This document shows, piece by piece, positions 17,717 to 28,981 of a stretch of DNA of 64,000 bases. The DNA is from Novosphingobium sp. Chol11. Its GTDB lineage: Bacteria; Pseudomonadota; Alphaproteobacteria; Sphingomonadales; Sphingomonadaceae. Where the stretch lies: the NCBI GenBank assembly GCA_945906105.1, contig CAMDQO010000011.1, forward strand, positions 1 to 64,000, written 5' to 3'. Made by a program: the position numbers and the translations under genes. The notes beneath the pieces were generated by a model, which saw only the letters and a program-made list of their open reading frames with translations, was not told where the DNA came from and did not search any database. Numbering within the stretch: position 1 is the stretch's first letter; every line of letters starts with the position of its first letter.

Positions 17717-19792
17717 GTGACCGATTTCCTCCTCGAACTGCGCTCCGAAGAAGTGCCTGCGCGGATGCAAGCGGGTGCGCGCGCCAGCCTTGAGAAGCTG
17801 TTCCGTGAACAGATGCAGGCCGCTGGCGTCATGCTGGGTGAGCTTACCCTGTGGTCCACGCCGCGCCGCCTTGCCCTGATCGCGCGCGATCTGCCGCAAG
17901 CGACTGCTGCCGTAAGCGAGGAAGTCAAAGGCCCGAAAACCACTGCGCCGCCGCAGGCGCTGGAAGGTTTCTTGCGCAAGACCGGCCTGACACAGGACCA
18001 ACTTATCGAGCGGGATGGTGTATTCTTCGCCATCACCGAAAAGCCCGGCCGCGCCACCCGCGATGTGCTGGCCGAAGCCATTCCGGCGATTATCCGCGCA
18101 TTCCCCTGGCCCAAATCGCAGCGCTGGGGGGCGGCATCGCTTTCCACCGAAAGCCTGCGCTGGGTGCGGCCACTTTCTGGCATTGTCGCGTTGCTGGGTG
18201 ATGATCTGGTGGAATGTGAAGTGGGCGGCGTGGTTTCTGGCTATGCCACCCGTGGCCACCGTTTCCACTGCCCCGGCGACATCACCATCGGCAGCGCCAG
18301 CGACTATCAGGACAAGCTACGCGCCTGCCATGTCATCGTCGATCACGCCGAGCGCGAAGGACTGATCCGGACCAAAGCCAAGGCCGCTGCCGAGGCTGCT
18401 GGCCTGACGCTGGTCGAGGACGAAGGTCTGGTGATCGAAAACGCGGGACTCACCGAATGGCCGGTGCCGCTGCTTGGCCGCTTTGACGAGACCTTCCTTG
18501 AGGTTCCGCCCGAGGTGATCCAGCTGACCGCGCGCACCAACCAGAAGTATTTCGTCTGCGAGGCCGATGGCAAACTGGCCAATGCCTTCGTTTGCACCGC
18601 CAATATCGAGGCGAGCGACGGCGGGCAGGGCATCGTCGCCGGCAACCGCAAGGTTCTCGCCGCGCGCCTCTCCGATGCGCGCTTCTTCTGGGAGCAGGAC
18701 CGCAAGAAAACTCTGGAGCAGCACGCCGAGGGATTGGCGCGGATCACCTTCCATGAGAAGCTGGGCACCGTAGCGCAGAGAGTTGATCGAATTAAAAACA
18801 TTGCGTCTGACCGTCTTCCAGAACTGATCGGCTGGCCAGAAGCCAAGGCACGAGCAATGCAGCCAAAACTAAGGAAGGCTGCTGAGATAGCCAAAGCCGA
18901 CCTAGTAACTGAAATGGTAGGTGAATTTCCTGAATTACAGGGAACCATCGGTTCATATTACGCCCAATCCCATGGGTCCGAAATTTCAGAAGCAATACGA
19001 GATCATTATAAGCCCGCAGGACCAAGCGATGACTTGCCGAGCGGAGATGTAGGAACACTTTTAGCTATAGCTGACAAGGCTGATGCGCTGTTTGGCTTCT
19101 TTCTGCGTGGGATGAAGCCAACCGGATCTAAGGATCCATTTGCTCTGCGTCGGGCTGCATTGGGTGTGATCCGGCTAATAGTTGAAAATGACCTGAAACT
19201 TCCCCTTAAAAAGCTGTTTTCGGCAGTGGATTGGGAGCGAATGTTCGACTCAGACGGCGTGGATTACGCCGATCCGAGCGACGACATCGTTGAGTTCATA
19301 ATCGACCGCCTCAAAGTCCAGCAACGCGAAGCCGGTGTTCGCCACGATCTGATCGACGCCGTCTTCGCACTGGGCGGCGAGGACGATCTCGTTCGCCTGC
19401 TCGCCCGCGTCCATGCGCTTCAGGCTTTTGTCGCCACGCCGGACGGCACCAATCTCCTCGCCGGATACAAGCGCGCCGCGAATATCCTCAAGAAGGAAGA
19501 CTTCGCGGGTGAGGGGGACTTTTCGCTGTCCTACACGCCCGAACCGGCAGAAAAGGCGCTGGTCGATGCGCTGGCTGAGGCCGGTCCGCGCGCTGCCGTT
19601 GCGGTTGAGGGCGAGGATTTCGCCGGGGCTATGGCAGCGCTCGCCACCCTGCGCGCGCCGATCGACGCGTTCTTTGACAATGTTACGGTGAATGATGCCG
19701 ATCCGGCCAAGCGCGAAGCGCGGCTGAGCCTGCTGGCGGCGTTCCGCCGGGCGGTTCACGCCGTCGCCGACTTCTCGCGGATCGAGGGGTAG
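17717..19792 (+). CDS. glyS: Glycine--tRNA ligase beta subunit
   Basis: A 691-residue beta subunit that binds tRNA-Gly, with the HD-like and anticodon-binding regions of the family. The start is a GTG at 17717, because the family begins (M)TDFLLELRSEE and GGAGAGG lies 8 bases upstream; an ATG at 17702 would sit inside that ribosome site. The protein is full length without breaks. One stretch of about 480 bp (18781-19260) has clearly lower G+C and different codon choice (many AAA, TTA, CTA, ATA codons) than either side, which suggests recombination with a diverged allele. Confidence 0.96.
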   Translation: MTDFLLELRSEEVPARMQAGARASLEKLFREQMQAAGVMLGELTLWSTPRRLALIARDLPQATAAVSEEVKGPKTTAPPQALEGFLRKTGLTQDQLIERDGVFFAITEKPGRATRDVLAEAIPAIIRAFPWPKSQRWGAASLSTESLRWVRPLSGIVALLGDDLVECEVGGVVSGYATRGHRFHCPGDITIGSASDYQDKLRACHVIVDHAEREGLIRTKAKAAAEAAGLTLVEDEGLVIENAGLTEWPVPLLGRFDETFLEVPPEVIQLTARTNQKYFVCEADGKLANAFVCTANIEASDGGQGIVAGNRKVLAARLSDARFFWEQDRKKTLEQHAEGLARITFHEKLGTVAQRVDRIKNIASDRLPELIGWPEAKARAMQPKLRKAAEIAKADLVTEMVGEFPELQGTIGSYYAQSHGSEISEAIRDHYKPAGPSDDLPSGDVGTLLAIADKADALFGFFLRGMKPTGSKDPFALRRAALGVIRLIVENDLKLPLKKLFSAVDWERMFDSDGVDYADPSDDIVEFIIDRLKVQQREAGVRHDLIDAVFALGGEDDLVRLLARVHALQAFVATPDGTNLLAGYKRAANILKKEDFAGEGDFSLSYTPEPAEKALVDALAEAGPRAAVAVEGEDFAGAMAALATLRAPIDAFFDNVTVNDADPAKREARLSLLAAFRRAVHAVADFSRIEG
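18781..19260 (+). other. Low-G+C mosaic segment inside glyS
   Basis: By hand count this segment is about 49% G+C, against 63% in 18661-18720 and 67% in 19321-19380. It uses codons rare in the rest of the gene, yet the encoded protein continues in frame through conserved family sequence. The simplest reading is replacement of part of the gene by homologous recombination. Confidence 0.6.
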
Positions 19793-19856
19793 ATTTAAGC
19801 CATCTTCGTCATTGCGAGGCCGAAAGTGTGCAAAAGCTTCGGGCACGGCACTTTTT

Positions 19857-19950
19857 GCCAAATGCGGGCATGTGTCCGCTTTTGCGGGTCAAGGCGCTGT
19901 AAAGCTGCATAAATCAACCCGGACAGGGATGTCTGGTGTGTCCGCTTGGC
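19857..19950. repeat. Dispersed structured element, copy A
   Basis: A 94-bp block upstream of ppdK that aligns with 28872-28964. Shared segments are GCCAAA, ATG-GTCCGCTTTT, GCATAA, ACCCGGACAGGG-TGTC and TGTCCGCTT. CCCGGACA pairs imperfectly with TGTCTGGT in this copy. The 19793-20068 gap between glyS and ppdK has no gene; apart from this element only the ppdK leader is present. Confidence 0.7.
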
Positions 19951-20068
19951 AACCCTTGCTCCCTACTTCTGTTGCAGCGCACAAAATGGCTGACATATTT
20001 CAGTTCGAAGGCTAGAGCGAGAGCACACCGGTCTTGCGAATCGCCGGTTCCAGAAACGGCGGAATTCC

Positions 20069-22728
<2,660 letters not shown>

Positions 22729-22732
<4 letters not shown>

Positions 22733-23487
22733 AGCTTCCAGCCCGAAAGGGTGAGAATCTCGAAAGTCTCGGTAACGCGGCCTTCCTCATCGGCAGCCTC
22801 GGCAAAGGCGGCCTCAGCGCGTTTCAGCGCCGCCTTGCCGAGCGGTGGGCCAGGATCGCTGAGAACATTGCCCAGACCCTGCGCCCTGATGTCCGCCACC
22901 AGCGAGCCCAGCTTGCCAAAGCGGACTTTCACACTGCGGCTGTCGACCACCGGATTGGCATAGCCCGCCCGCTGGAGCAGCTGCCCGCCAGCGCGCACAT
23001 CAACTTGCGGATGGATTCGCGGAGCAGGGCGATCACCATCGGCAGCCAGCATGATCTGCCGGAGTGTGGGCAGGCTCCCGAACCCCGGAATCACGGCAAT
23101 CGCCAGCCCGCCGGGTGCCAGTGCCGCCCGCATATGGATCAGCGCGCCGGGTAAGTCGTTGACCGCATCGAGACTGAACAGGCTGGCGATGAAATCAAAG
23201 CCAGAGTGCGGCCAGGGTTGCTCTTCGGCGAAATCGAGCGGACAAGATGACGTCACTTGGGCACCCAGCGCCGTCAATCCGCCAGAAACTAGCCCGCCAA
23301 TATCACCGACGACCAGCGCCCGACTCGGGACGTGCCGTAGAAAGGACAGGCGATCAAGAATGTCCTCGGCTGCATCCTCGGCAAGGTAGCCTGCAGCACC
23401 AGTCCGCTGCTGCAACTGGGCCATTCGCAGCCGCGTCATGGGGCGGCGGCGGGCTGAAAATATCTGTGGCGGGGCGGTGGCGCTCAT
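22729..23487 (-). CDS. SAM-dependent methyltransferase domain protein (NDUFAF5/BioC-like)
   Basis: A 252-residue class I methyltransferase-like protein. The start IFSARRRPMTRLRMAQLQQR and overall layout resemble alphaproteobacterial NDUFAF5-type proteins, which modify complex I assembly proteins, and more distantly BioC. The Rossmann glycine motif is weak: ALVVGDIGGLVSGGL replaces the usual DxGxGxG, so activity is uncertain. Acidic and hydrophobic motifs FDFIASLFSLDAVNDLPGAL and LAPGGLAIAVIPG match motifs post-I to III. It is divergent from comF, sharing a short promoter region. Confidence 0.75.
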
Positions 23488-23560
23488 GGCGCTGCCCTGC
23501 CGTGCCTTGCGCCTTGGCGCAAGCGCTTGCCGCAGCGCGCCGCACAGCTATGCTTCACCG

Positions 23561-24301
23561 ATGACGACCGCTACCACCCTCGCACCGATCATCGACTTCG
23601 TCTTTCCGCCGCGTTGTCCGCTATGCGGTGAGGGGCTTTCGCATCACGCAGGTCTTTGCGCTTCGTGCTGGAACGAACTGGCGATCCCCGGCGAGCCAAG
23701 CTGCAAACTGTGTCAGCGCCCGTTCCCCGAGACCATGCCCGATGGTGCGATCTGTGCGCCATGCCTGGCTGAGCCGCCACGTCATGACGGCATAGCGGCG
23801 GGAACGCTCTATAACGATGCCTCGCGGCGATTGGTGCTCGCCTTCAAGCATGGTAATCGCATCGCGCTGGCTCCCCTGCTGGCGCGTCTCATGGCAGCAC
23901 GATTGGGGGCGGTTGATGACAACTGGATCATCGTGCCAGTGCCGCTTCATCGCTGGCGTTTGTGGCGTCGTGGCTTCAATCAGGCAGCCCTGTTGGCGCG
24001 AGAGATCAGCAAGGCAAAGGGCGCACAGCTGATGGTTGATGCACTTGTCCGCAACAAGGCAACGCCTATGTTGGGCGGCCTTGGCCGCAAGGCACGAGCG
24101 CGGGCCTTATCCGGAGCCATCGCCATCAATCCCAAACGCAGCGCCGCCATCAAGGGAGCCAATTTCGTGCTGGTTGATGACGTCCTGACCAGCGGTTCAA
24201 CCAGTGAAGCGTGTCTTTCAGTTCTCAAACGGGCGGGTGCAAAGAAGGTGGTGATCGCCTGTTTCGCCCGGGTTCTGGACGAAGCCCTGCCTCACACTTG
24301 A
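23561..24301 (+). CDS. comF: ComF-family phosphoribosyltransferase-like protein
   Basis: A 246-residue ComF homologue. The N-terminal zinc ribbon has paired CxxC motifs (CPLCGE, CASCWN, CKLCQRP, CAPCLAE, residues 20-70). The C-terminal phosphoribosyltransferase-like domain carries the PRPP loop VLVDDVLTSGSTSEACL. ComF proteins act in uptake or processing of single-stranded DNA and are related to GntX. The ATG at 23561 is chosen because it directly precedes the zinc ribbon. It is divergent from the methyltransferase gene. Confidence 0.9.
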   Translation: MTTATTLAPIIDFVFPPRCPLCGEGLSHHAGLCASCWNELAIPGEPSCKLCQRPFPETMPDGAICAPCLAEPPRHDGIAAGTLYNDASRRLVLAFKHGNRIALAPLLARLMAARLGAVDDNWIIVPVPLHRWRLWRRGFNQAALLAREISKAKGAQLMVDALVRNKATPMLGGLGRKARARALSGAIAINPKRSAAIKGANFVLVDDVLTSGSTSEACLSVLKRAGAKKVVIACFARVLDEALPHT

Positions 24302-24331
24302 GAGGCGATTAGCTTCATCTCAAACGAAAAC

Positions 24332-24353
24332 GCCCGGGACCGAAATCCCGGGC
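24332..24353 (-). terminator. Strong hairpin terminator, T-run on the minus strand
   Basis: GCCCGGGA (24332-24339) pairs perfectly with TCCCGGGC (24346-24353). Read on the minus strand it is followed by GTTTTCGTTT, a usable intrinsic terminator; the plus side lacks a T-run. It sits 30 bases after comF but is oriented for a transcript coming from the right, where no gene is annotated. Confidence 0.7.
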
Positions 24354-24355
24354 GC

Positions 24356-24637
24356 CCTCGTGACGAAACCCATAAGCGCCGCTTTCACGGTAAGGGAGAA
24401 CGTCCCCACGTTCACCTCGCTCTAACCTCATGTTCGGCTCATCCTGCTCATTGCTGGCGGATGATTGCCTTCCCTGAACCATGGCGTTTTCACGCCGTCA
24501 GTCCGACGGGCAGCCCCTGTTGAACTGCAGGAGTTCTCTCGTCGCAAACGGCTCAAAATGAAAGTGGCTTGCCGCCCGCTGGTGGATTTTGGTCGCCGTA
24601 TGTGGTTATCCTGCAACAAGCCTTTTAGCTAACTGCG
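24356..24637 (-). ncRNA. Candidate non-coding RNA region (unidentified)
   Basis: The 24302-24707 gap has no convincing gene on either strand. The minus strand could produce a transcript of about 280 bases ending at the intrinsic terminator at 24332-24353. Short internal stems are visible, for example GACGGCGTGAAAACGCC and CTGCAGTTCAACAGGGGCTG on the minus strand. I checked it against the conserved cores of tmRNA, RNase P RNA and SRP RNA as far as I can recall them and saw no match; 6S RNA is not excluded. Boundaries are guesses. Confidence 0.3.
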
Positions 24638-24696
24638 CTTTCTCAAGGCCCAGCTTTCTCAAGGCCCAGCTTTCTCAAGGCCCAGCTTTCTCAAGG
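24638..24696 (+). repeat. Tandem repeat, 16-bp unit x 3.7, before hisI
   Basis: The unit CTTTCTCAAGGCCCAG occurs at 24638, 24654 and 24670, plus a partial copy from 24686. The copies are identical. The array ends 11 bases before the hisI start, so it occupies the promoter or leader of that gene. Confidence 0.95.
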
Positions 24697-24707
24697 ATTG
24701 TGACAAG

Positions 24708-25082
24708 ATGAGTGATGACACCGGCTTACGTGAACAAGGCACTGCTTTCATGCCGCGTTTTGACGCCAACGGTTTGTTAACTGCAGTTGCCATCGATTCG
24801 CTGAGCGCTGAAATACTGATGGTCGCATTCATGGATGCCGAAGCACTGGCGAAGACTCGTGAAACTGGCCTCGCCCATTTCCACTCACGCTCGCGCGGAA
24901 GGCTGTGGATGAAGGGTGAGAGTTCAGGCCATGTGCTGAGGGTTGAGCAAATTCTGGTTGATTGTGATCAGGATGCACTTGTTCTGAAAGTCACTCCGGC
25001 TGGCCCGGCATGCCACACCGGTGAGACCAGTTGTTTCTACCGTCGGCTGGACGGAGATGTGCTTTTGAGAGTCGGCTCTTGA
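24708..25082 (+). CDS. hisI: Phosphoribosyl-AMP cyclohydrolase
   Basis: A 124-residue stand-alone HisI that opens the purine ring of phosphoribosyl-AMP in histidine synthesis. The family motifs AFMDAEALAKTRETG, HSRSRGRLWMKGESSGH and DCDQDAL are present. So are the metal-binding cysteines in PACHTGETSCFYR. It lacks the HisE pyrophosphohydrolase half, as usual in alphaproteobacteria. No other his genes lie nearby. A 16-bp tandem repeat sits immediately upstream. Confidence 0.95.
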   Translation: MSDDTGLREQGTAFMPRFDANGLLTAVAIDSLSAEILMVAFMDAEALAKTRETGLAHFHSRSRGRLWMKGESSGHVLRVEQILVDCDQDALVLKVTPAGPACHTGETSCFYRRLDGDVLLRVGS

Positions 25083-25112
25083 CGCTAACGTAAAGGTAAA
25101 GTAGAGGGAGGC

Positions 25113-25574
25113 ATGGCTACGACGAAAACCATGCAGCACACCCAACCTCTGCAGCATGAGGGCGCTCATCTTGAACGCCCCGATGCGCTGAAGCGCGAAC
25201 TGTTCACGATTTCCGATCTCACCGCTGAATTCAGCGTCACCGCCCGGGCACTGCGTTTCTATGAGGATGAGGGGCTGATATCGCCGACGAGGCAGGGGCT
25301 CAATCGCATTTACAGCCGGCGTGACAGAGCCAGACTTGCCTGGATCATGCGGGCCAAAAATGTCGGCTTCAGTCTTATCGAAATTCGCGAGATGATCGAT
25401 CTTTACGATCTGGGCGATGGCCGGATCGAACAGCGCCGTGTGACGATCAAAAAGTGCATGGCGCGCATTCATATGCTTGAAGCCCAACGCAGCGACATTG
25501 ATGCTGCCATCGCCGAATTATCCGGCTTCGTGACCCAGATTGAAGCGCTCGAGCTGCCCCTCCGCAAAGACTGA
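25113..25574 (+). CDS. MerR-family transcriptional regulator (fatty/branched acid degradation type)
   Basis: A 153-residue regulator. An N-terminal winged helix-turn-helix ([20 protein letters not shown], then [20 protein letters not shown]) spans about residues 30-72, followed by a coiled-coil (residues 100-145). No cysteine pair for metal sensing is present. Its type, next to an acyl-CoA dehydrogenase, matches the MerR regulators (LiuR-like) that control acyl-CoA catabolism. The sequence just upstream (TAACGTAAAGGTAAAGT) resembles the ACGT-containing sites reported for such regulators, but this is tentative. Confidence 0.85.
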   Translation: MATTKTMQHTQPLQHEGAHLERPDALKRELFTISDLTAEFSVTARALRFYEDEGLISPTRQGLNRIYSRRDRARLAWIMRAKNVGFSLIEIREMIDLYDLGDGRIEQRRVTIKKCMARIHMLEAQRSDIDAAIAELSGFVTQIEALELPLRKD

Positions 25575-25591
25575 CCCCAGAAGGATCGACC

Positions 25592-27394
25592 ATGCCCACT
25601 TACAAGGCTCCGGCTCGCGACACGCGCTTCATCATCAACGAGGTGCTCAAACTGGATACATACGGCAACCTCCCTGGCTTTGAGAATGCCACGGCAGACA
25701 TGGCCGATACAGTTGTCGAGGAAGCTGGTAAATTCATTGCCGAGGTTGTGGCCCCGCTTAACCTTTCAGGCGATCAGGAAGGCTGCACGCGCCATGCTGA
25801 TGGTTCTGTCACCACGCCCAAGGGCTTCAAGGAAGCCTATGTTGCCTATCGCGAAAGCGGATGGGGAACGCTGACTCAGCCCGAGGCATTCGGCGGGCAG
25901 GGGATGCCGCACGTGCTGGGCTTTGTGATCGAGGAATTTCTGTGCTCGGCCAATCAGGCATTCGCCATGTATCCAGGTCTGACCAACGGCGCGGTCGCGG
26001 CAATCCTGACCAAAGGTTCGCCTGAACAACAGTCCATGTATCTGCCCAAGATGATCTCGGGCGAATGGACCGGCACGATGAACCTGACCGAGCCGCATTG
26101 CGGCACCGATCTCGGTTTGATCCGCACCAGAGCCGTGCCGCAGGCCGATGGCTCCTATGCGATCACTGGCACCAAGATCTTCATCTCTGCCGGAGAGCAT
26201 GATCTGACATCGAACATCATTCATCTGGTTCTGGCCAAGACTCCCGACGCCCCCGATTCGACCAAGGGCATCTCGCTGTTCATCGTGCCCAAGTTCCTGC
26301 TTGATGACCAAGGCAATCCGGGCACCCGCAATCCGGTGAGCTGCGGCGCGATCGAGAACAAGATGGGCATCCACGCCAATGCGACCTGCGTGCTCAACTA
26401 TGATGAAGCCCAGGGCTGGCTGGTCGGTGAGGAGAACAAAGGCCTCGCAGCCATGTTCATCATGATGAATGCGGCACGGCTGGGGGTTGGCGTTCAGGGG
26501 CTGTCACAGGCGGAAGTCGCCTACCAGAACGCCGTGCTCTATGCGCAGGAACGGCGGCAGGGCAGGGCGCTCACCGGCGCAGCTGAGCCGAATGAGAAGG
26601 CAGATATGCTCTTCGTCCACCCTGACGTGCGGCGCATGCTGATGGATGCCAAGGCTTTCACCGAGGGCTTCCGGGCTTTCGCTCTGTGGGGCGCACTGCA
26701 AGTCGATCTCAGCCACAAGGCTGCGACCGAAGAAGAGCGTGCATTGGCCGATGAAATGATCAGCCTGCTCACCCCGGTGATCAAGGGATATGGCACCGAC
26801 AAGGGCTTTGAAACCGCAGTCAATATGCAGCAAGTCTGGGGCGGCCACGGTTACATCGCCGAAAACGGCATGGAGCAGTTCGTTCGCGACGCCCGCATCG
26901 CGCAAATTTATGAGGGTGCGAACGGCGTTCAGGCGATGGATCTTGTCGGCCGCAAGCTGGGTATGAATGGCGGCAAAGCCGTGCAGGCCTTCTTCGCCAC
27001 GGTCGACAAGGACTGTGCCGAGGCCAAGGCTGATCCGCAACTGGCAGACCTCGCTGGCCGCGTTGAAAAGGCCAATGGTGAGCTCAAGGCGGCAACCATG
27101 TGGTTCGTCCAGAACGGGATGACCAATCCCAACAACGCCGGAGCCGGTGCGCATCATTACATGCACATCATGGGCATCGTCACGCTCGGCCTGATGTGGC
27201 TGCGTATGGGCAAGGTAGCTGCGGCGGCTCTGGCGGCGGGTAGCGGGGACAAATCGTTCTACGAAGCCAAACTGGTCACTGCACGCTACTTTGGTGAGCG
27301 TTTCACCCCTGATGCAGGGGCTTTGCGCCGCAAGATCGAAGCGGGCAGCGGGTCGATAATGGAACTGCCGGTGGAGGCTTTTGCAACAGCCTGA
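25592..27394 (+). CDS. Acyl-CoA dehydrogenase, DmdC-like (long form)
   Basis: A 600-residue FAD-dependent acyl-CoA dehydrogenase of the long subfamily that includes 3-methylmercaptopropionyl-CoA dehydrogenase and related FadE enzymes. An N-terminal extension (PTYKAPARDTRFIINEVL) precedes the classical domains. FAD and substrate motifs include MNLTEPHCGTDLG and ITGTKIFISAGEHD; the C-terminal domain contains MQQVWGGHGYIAENGMEQF. The true substrate may be any acyl-CoA. The gene begins 17 bases after the MerR regulator and is probably its target. Confidence 0.92.
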   Translation: MPTYKAPARDTRFIINEVLKLDTYGNLPGFENATADMADTVVEEAGKFIAEVVAPLNLSGDQEGCTRHADGSVTTPKGFKEAYVAYRESGWGTLTQPEAFGGQGMPHVLGFVIEEFLCSANQAFAMYPGLTNGAVAAILTKGSPEQQSMYLPKMISGEWTGTMNLTEPHCGTDLGLIRTRAVPQADGSYAITGTKIFISAGEHDLTSNIIHLVLAKTPDAPDSTKGISLFIVPKFLLDDQGNPGTRNPVSCGAIENKMGIHANATCVLNYDEAQGWLVGEENKGLAAMFIMMNAARLGVGVQGLSQAEVAYQNAVLYAQERRQGRALTGAAEPNEKADMLFVHPDVRRMLMDAKAFTEGFRAFALWGALQVDLSHKAATEEERALADEMISLLTPVIKGYGTDKGFETAVNMQQVWGGHGYIAENGMEQFVRDARIAQIYEGANGVQAMDLVGRKLGMNGGKAVQAFFATVDKDCAEAKADPQLADLAGRVEKANGELKAATMWFVQNGMTNPNNAGAGAHHYMHIMGIVTLGLMWLRMGKVAAAALAAGSGDKSFYEAKLVTARYFGERFTPDAGALRRKIEAGSGSIMELPVEAFATA

Positions 27395-27498
27395 CGAAGC
27401 AGATAATCTCCAGTATCGCTGACGCGTCGCTTGCGCGGCGTGGATTGCTTGCCTCATCTCGTGATGGCATCAACAGCCTGAACGGGGAGAGACATCTG

Positions 27499-28785
27499 AT
27501 GCAGCAGCGAACACTGGATTCCATCCGGGTCAACTGGCCAGCGCCTGATAACGTCCCTGCCGACCGCAAGGTTGACCTGAGTTGGGCATTGGGCATGACG
27601 CCGAACGATCTGGTTGATCCCTATGAGCCTTGCGGCTGGCTCAGCGGCAATAGCATTCCCCATTTGCTGTTCAACCCGGCCAAGCCCGATGGCAATGCCG
27701 GGTTTGGCGCTGCCGGTGGTTCGCGCGGCACCTGGGTCGCGACGCATTACAAGGATATCGAGCGCGTCTATTCGGATAACGATTGCTTCTCGAACAAGGG
27801 CACAGCTGAATTCCAGCGGATGATCGGCGAGACCTTCCGTTCGATCCCGCTGGCGATTGATCCCCCCGAACACAGCAAATACCGTCTGTTCCTGATGCCG
27901 CATTTCTCCCCCTCGCGGATCAACAAGATGCAGGATCAGATCCGAGGCGTCGTCGTTGAAATGATCGATGAGTTTGCCGCCAAGGGCGAAGTGGATATCG
28001 CCTGGGACTTCGGCCGGGTCTTTCCGGTGCGGATTTTCATGAGCCTGATGGGCTTTCCGCCCGCCATGTTTGAACAGTTCCTCGATTGGGAATGGGATAT
28101 CCTTCATTCCAACTCGATGGAAAAAATGTCAGCGGCACTGCGTGGTGTGCTCGATTTCTTGCGCGGTTTTATCGCTGAAAAGGAGAGCATTCCCGACGAT
28201 CACCTCGTTTCGGCGATTGTTCACGGCAAGATCGAAGGCAAACCGCTTACCGATGATGAGAAAATCGGCATGGTCTGGTTTCTCTGGCTCGGCGGGCTCG
28301 ATACCGTCGCCGCCACGATCAGCCAGATGTTCCGCCGTTTGGCTCTGGAACCTGAAATACAGCATCAGCTACGCGCTAATCCAGAGCTTATCCCCTCAGC
28401 CGTGGAGGAGTTCCTGCGGACGCAACCAATTCTAAGCTCAGGCCGACTGGTGAAACAGGATTTTGAATGGCACGGGGTGACGCTGAAGGCGGGGGACATG
28501 GTGCAATGCCTCAATCCTTCGGGCAACTTTGATCCGACACAGTTCGCCGATCCGCGCAGGTTTGACATGACGCGAAAGGGCAACCGGCACTTTACTTTTG
28601 TGGCGGGCGTTCACCTGTGCCTTGGCGCACCACTGGCGCGGCGAGAGCTGCGGATTTTGCTCGAAGAATGGTTCACGCGGATTCCGGATTTCCGGGTGAA
28701 ACCGGGAACCAATACATCGGTTTACCCTTTCCTGCTTTCGATCAGGAACCTGCCGCTGGTTTGGGATGTAACGACGCATCCATGA
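27499..28785 (+). CDS. Cytochrome P450
   Basis: A 428-residue soluble bacterial P450 monooxygenase. The I-helix oxygen-binding segment is LWLGGLDTVAATI, and the heme-thiolate loop FTFVAGVHLCLG holds Cys374. The K-helix ExxR appears in EEFLRTQ. Partner ferredoxin and reductase genes are not adjacent. The ATG at 27499 has GGGGAG nine bases upstream and starts the protein cleanly. The gene is 104 bp after the acyl-CoA dehydrogenase on the same strand, so a shared catabolic role is plausible, but the substrate is unknown. Confidence 0.93.
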   Translation: MQQRTLDSIRVNWPAPDNVPADRKVDLSWALGMTPNDLVDPYEPCGWLSGNSIPHLLFNPAKPDGNAGFGAAGGSRGTWVATHYKDIERVYSDNDCFSNKGTAEFQRMIGETFRSIPLAIDPPEHSKYRLFLMPHFSPSRINKMQDQIRGVVVEMIDEFAAKGEVDIAWDFGRVFPVRIFMSLMGFPPAMFEQFLDWEWDILHSNSMEKMSAALRGVLDFLRGFIAEKESIPDDHLVSAIVHGKIEGKPLTDDEKIGMVWFLWLGGLDTVAATISQMFRRLALEPEIQHQLRANPELIPSAVEEFLRTQPILSSGRLVKQDFEWHGVTLKAGDMVQCLNPSGNFDPTQFADPRRFDMTRKGNRHFTFVAGVHLCLGAPLARRELRILLEEWFTRIPDFRVKPGTNTSVYPFLLSIRNLPLVWDVTTHP

Positions 28786-28871
28786 AGCACATGCGGCATA
28801 TAGGACTGTCCTACAGCTCCAAAAATTGACATAAACAGCGGGTTCTTTGAAAGTCTGAAGATCAATTTACT

Positions 28872-28964
28872 GCCAAAAGTGGATATGCGTCCGCTTTTTG
28901 TGGTAAAATGCTGATATTGCATAATAAGATACCCGGACAGGGCTGTCCGGGTTGTCCGCTTTGC
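28872..28964. repeat. Dispersed structured element, copy B
   Basis: A 93-bp block in the gap between the convergent P450 and dienelactone hydrolase genes, homologous to 19857-19950. It contains the perfect hairpin CCCGGACA-GGGC-TGTCCGGG (28932-28951) and an imperfect stem AAAAGTGGA/TCCGCTTTT near 28876-28896. No T-run follows the hairpin, so it is not a simple terminator. Confidence 0.7.
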
Positions 28965-28981
28965 GCGTGAACCAGAAAACT

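Noticed and set aside
16603..18183. Long open frame of 526 codons antisense to glyQ/glyS
   Set aside because: It is a mirror frame in high-G+C DNA: it crosses both synthetase genes and their repeat spacer and has no domain sequence.
24428..24619. 63-codon open frame on the minus strand before hisI
   Set aside because: Low-complexity, Arg/Ser-rich translation with no ribosome site; more likely part of a non-coding region.
24356..24637. Possible tmRNA coding piece (TCGCAAACGGC on the plus strand near 24540)
   Set aside because: The bases resemble the resume codon region, but the frame gives Ala-Asn-Gly-Ser-Lys and a stop, not a degradation tag, and no acceptor half is nearby.
24638..24696. 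CRISPR-like array
   Set aside because: Units are contiguous 16-bp tandem copies without spacers.
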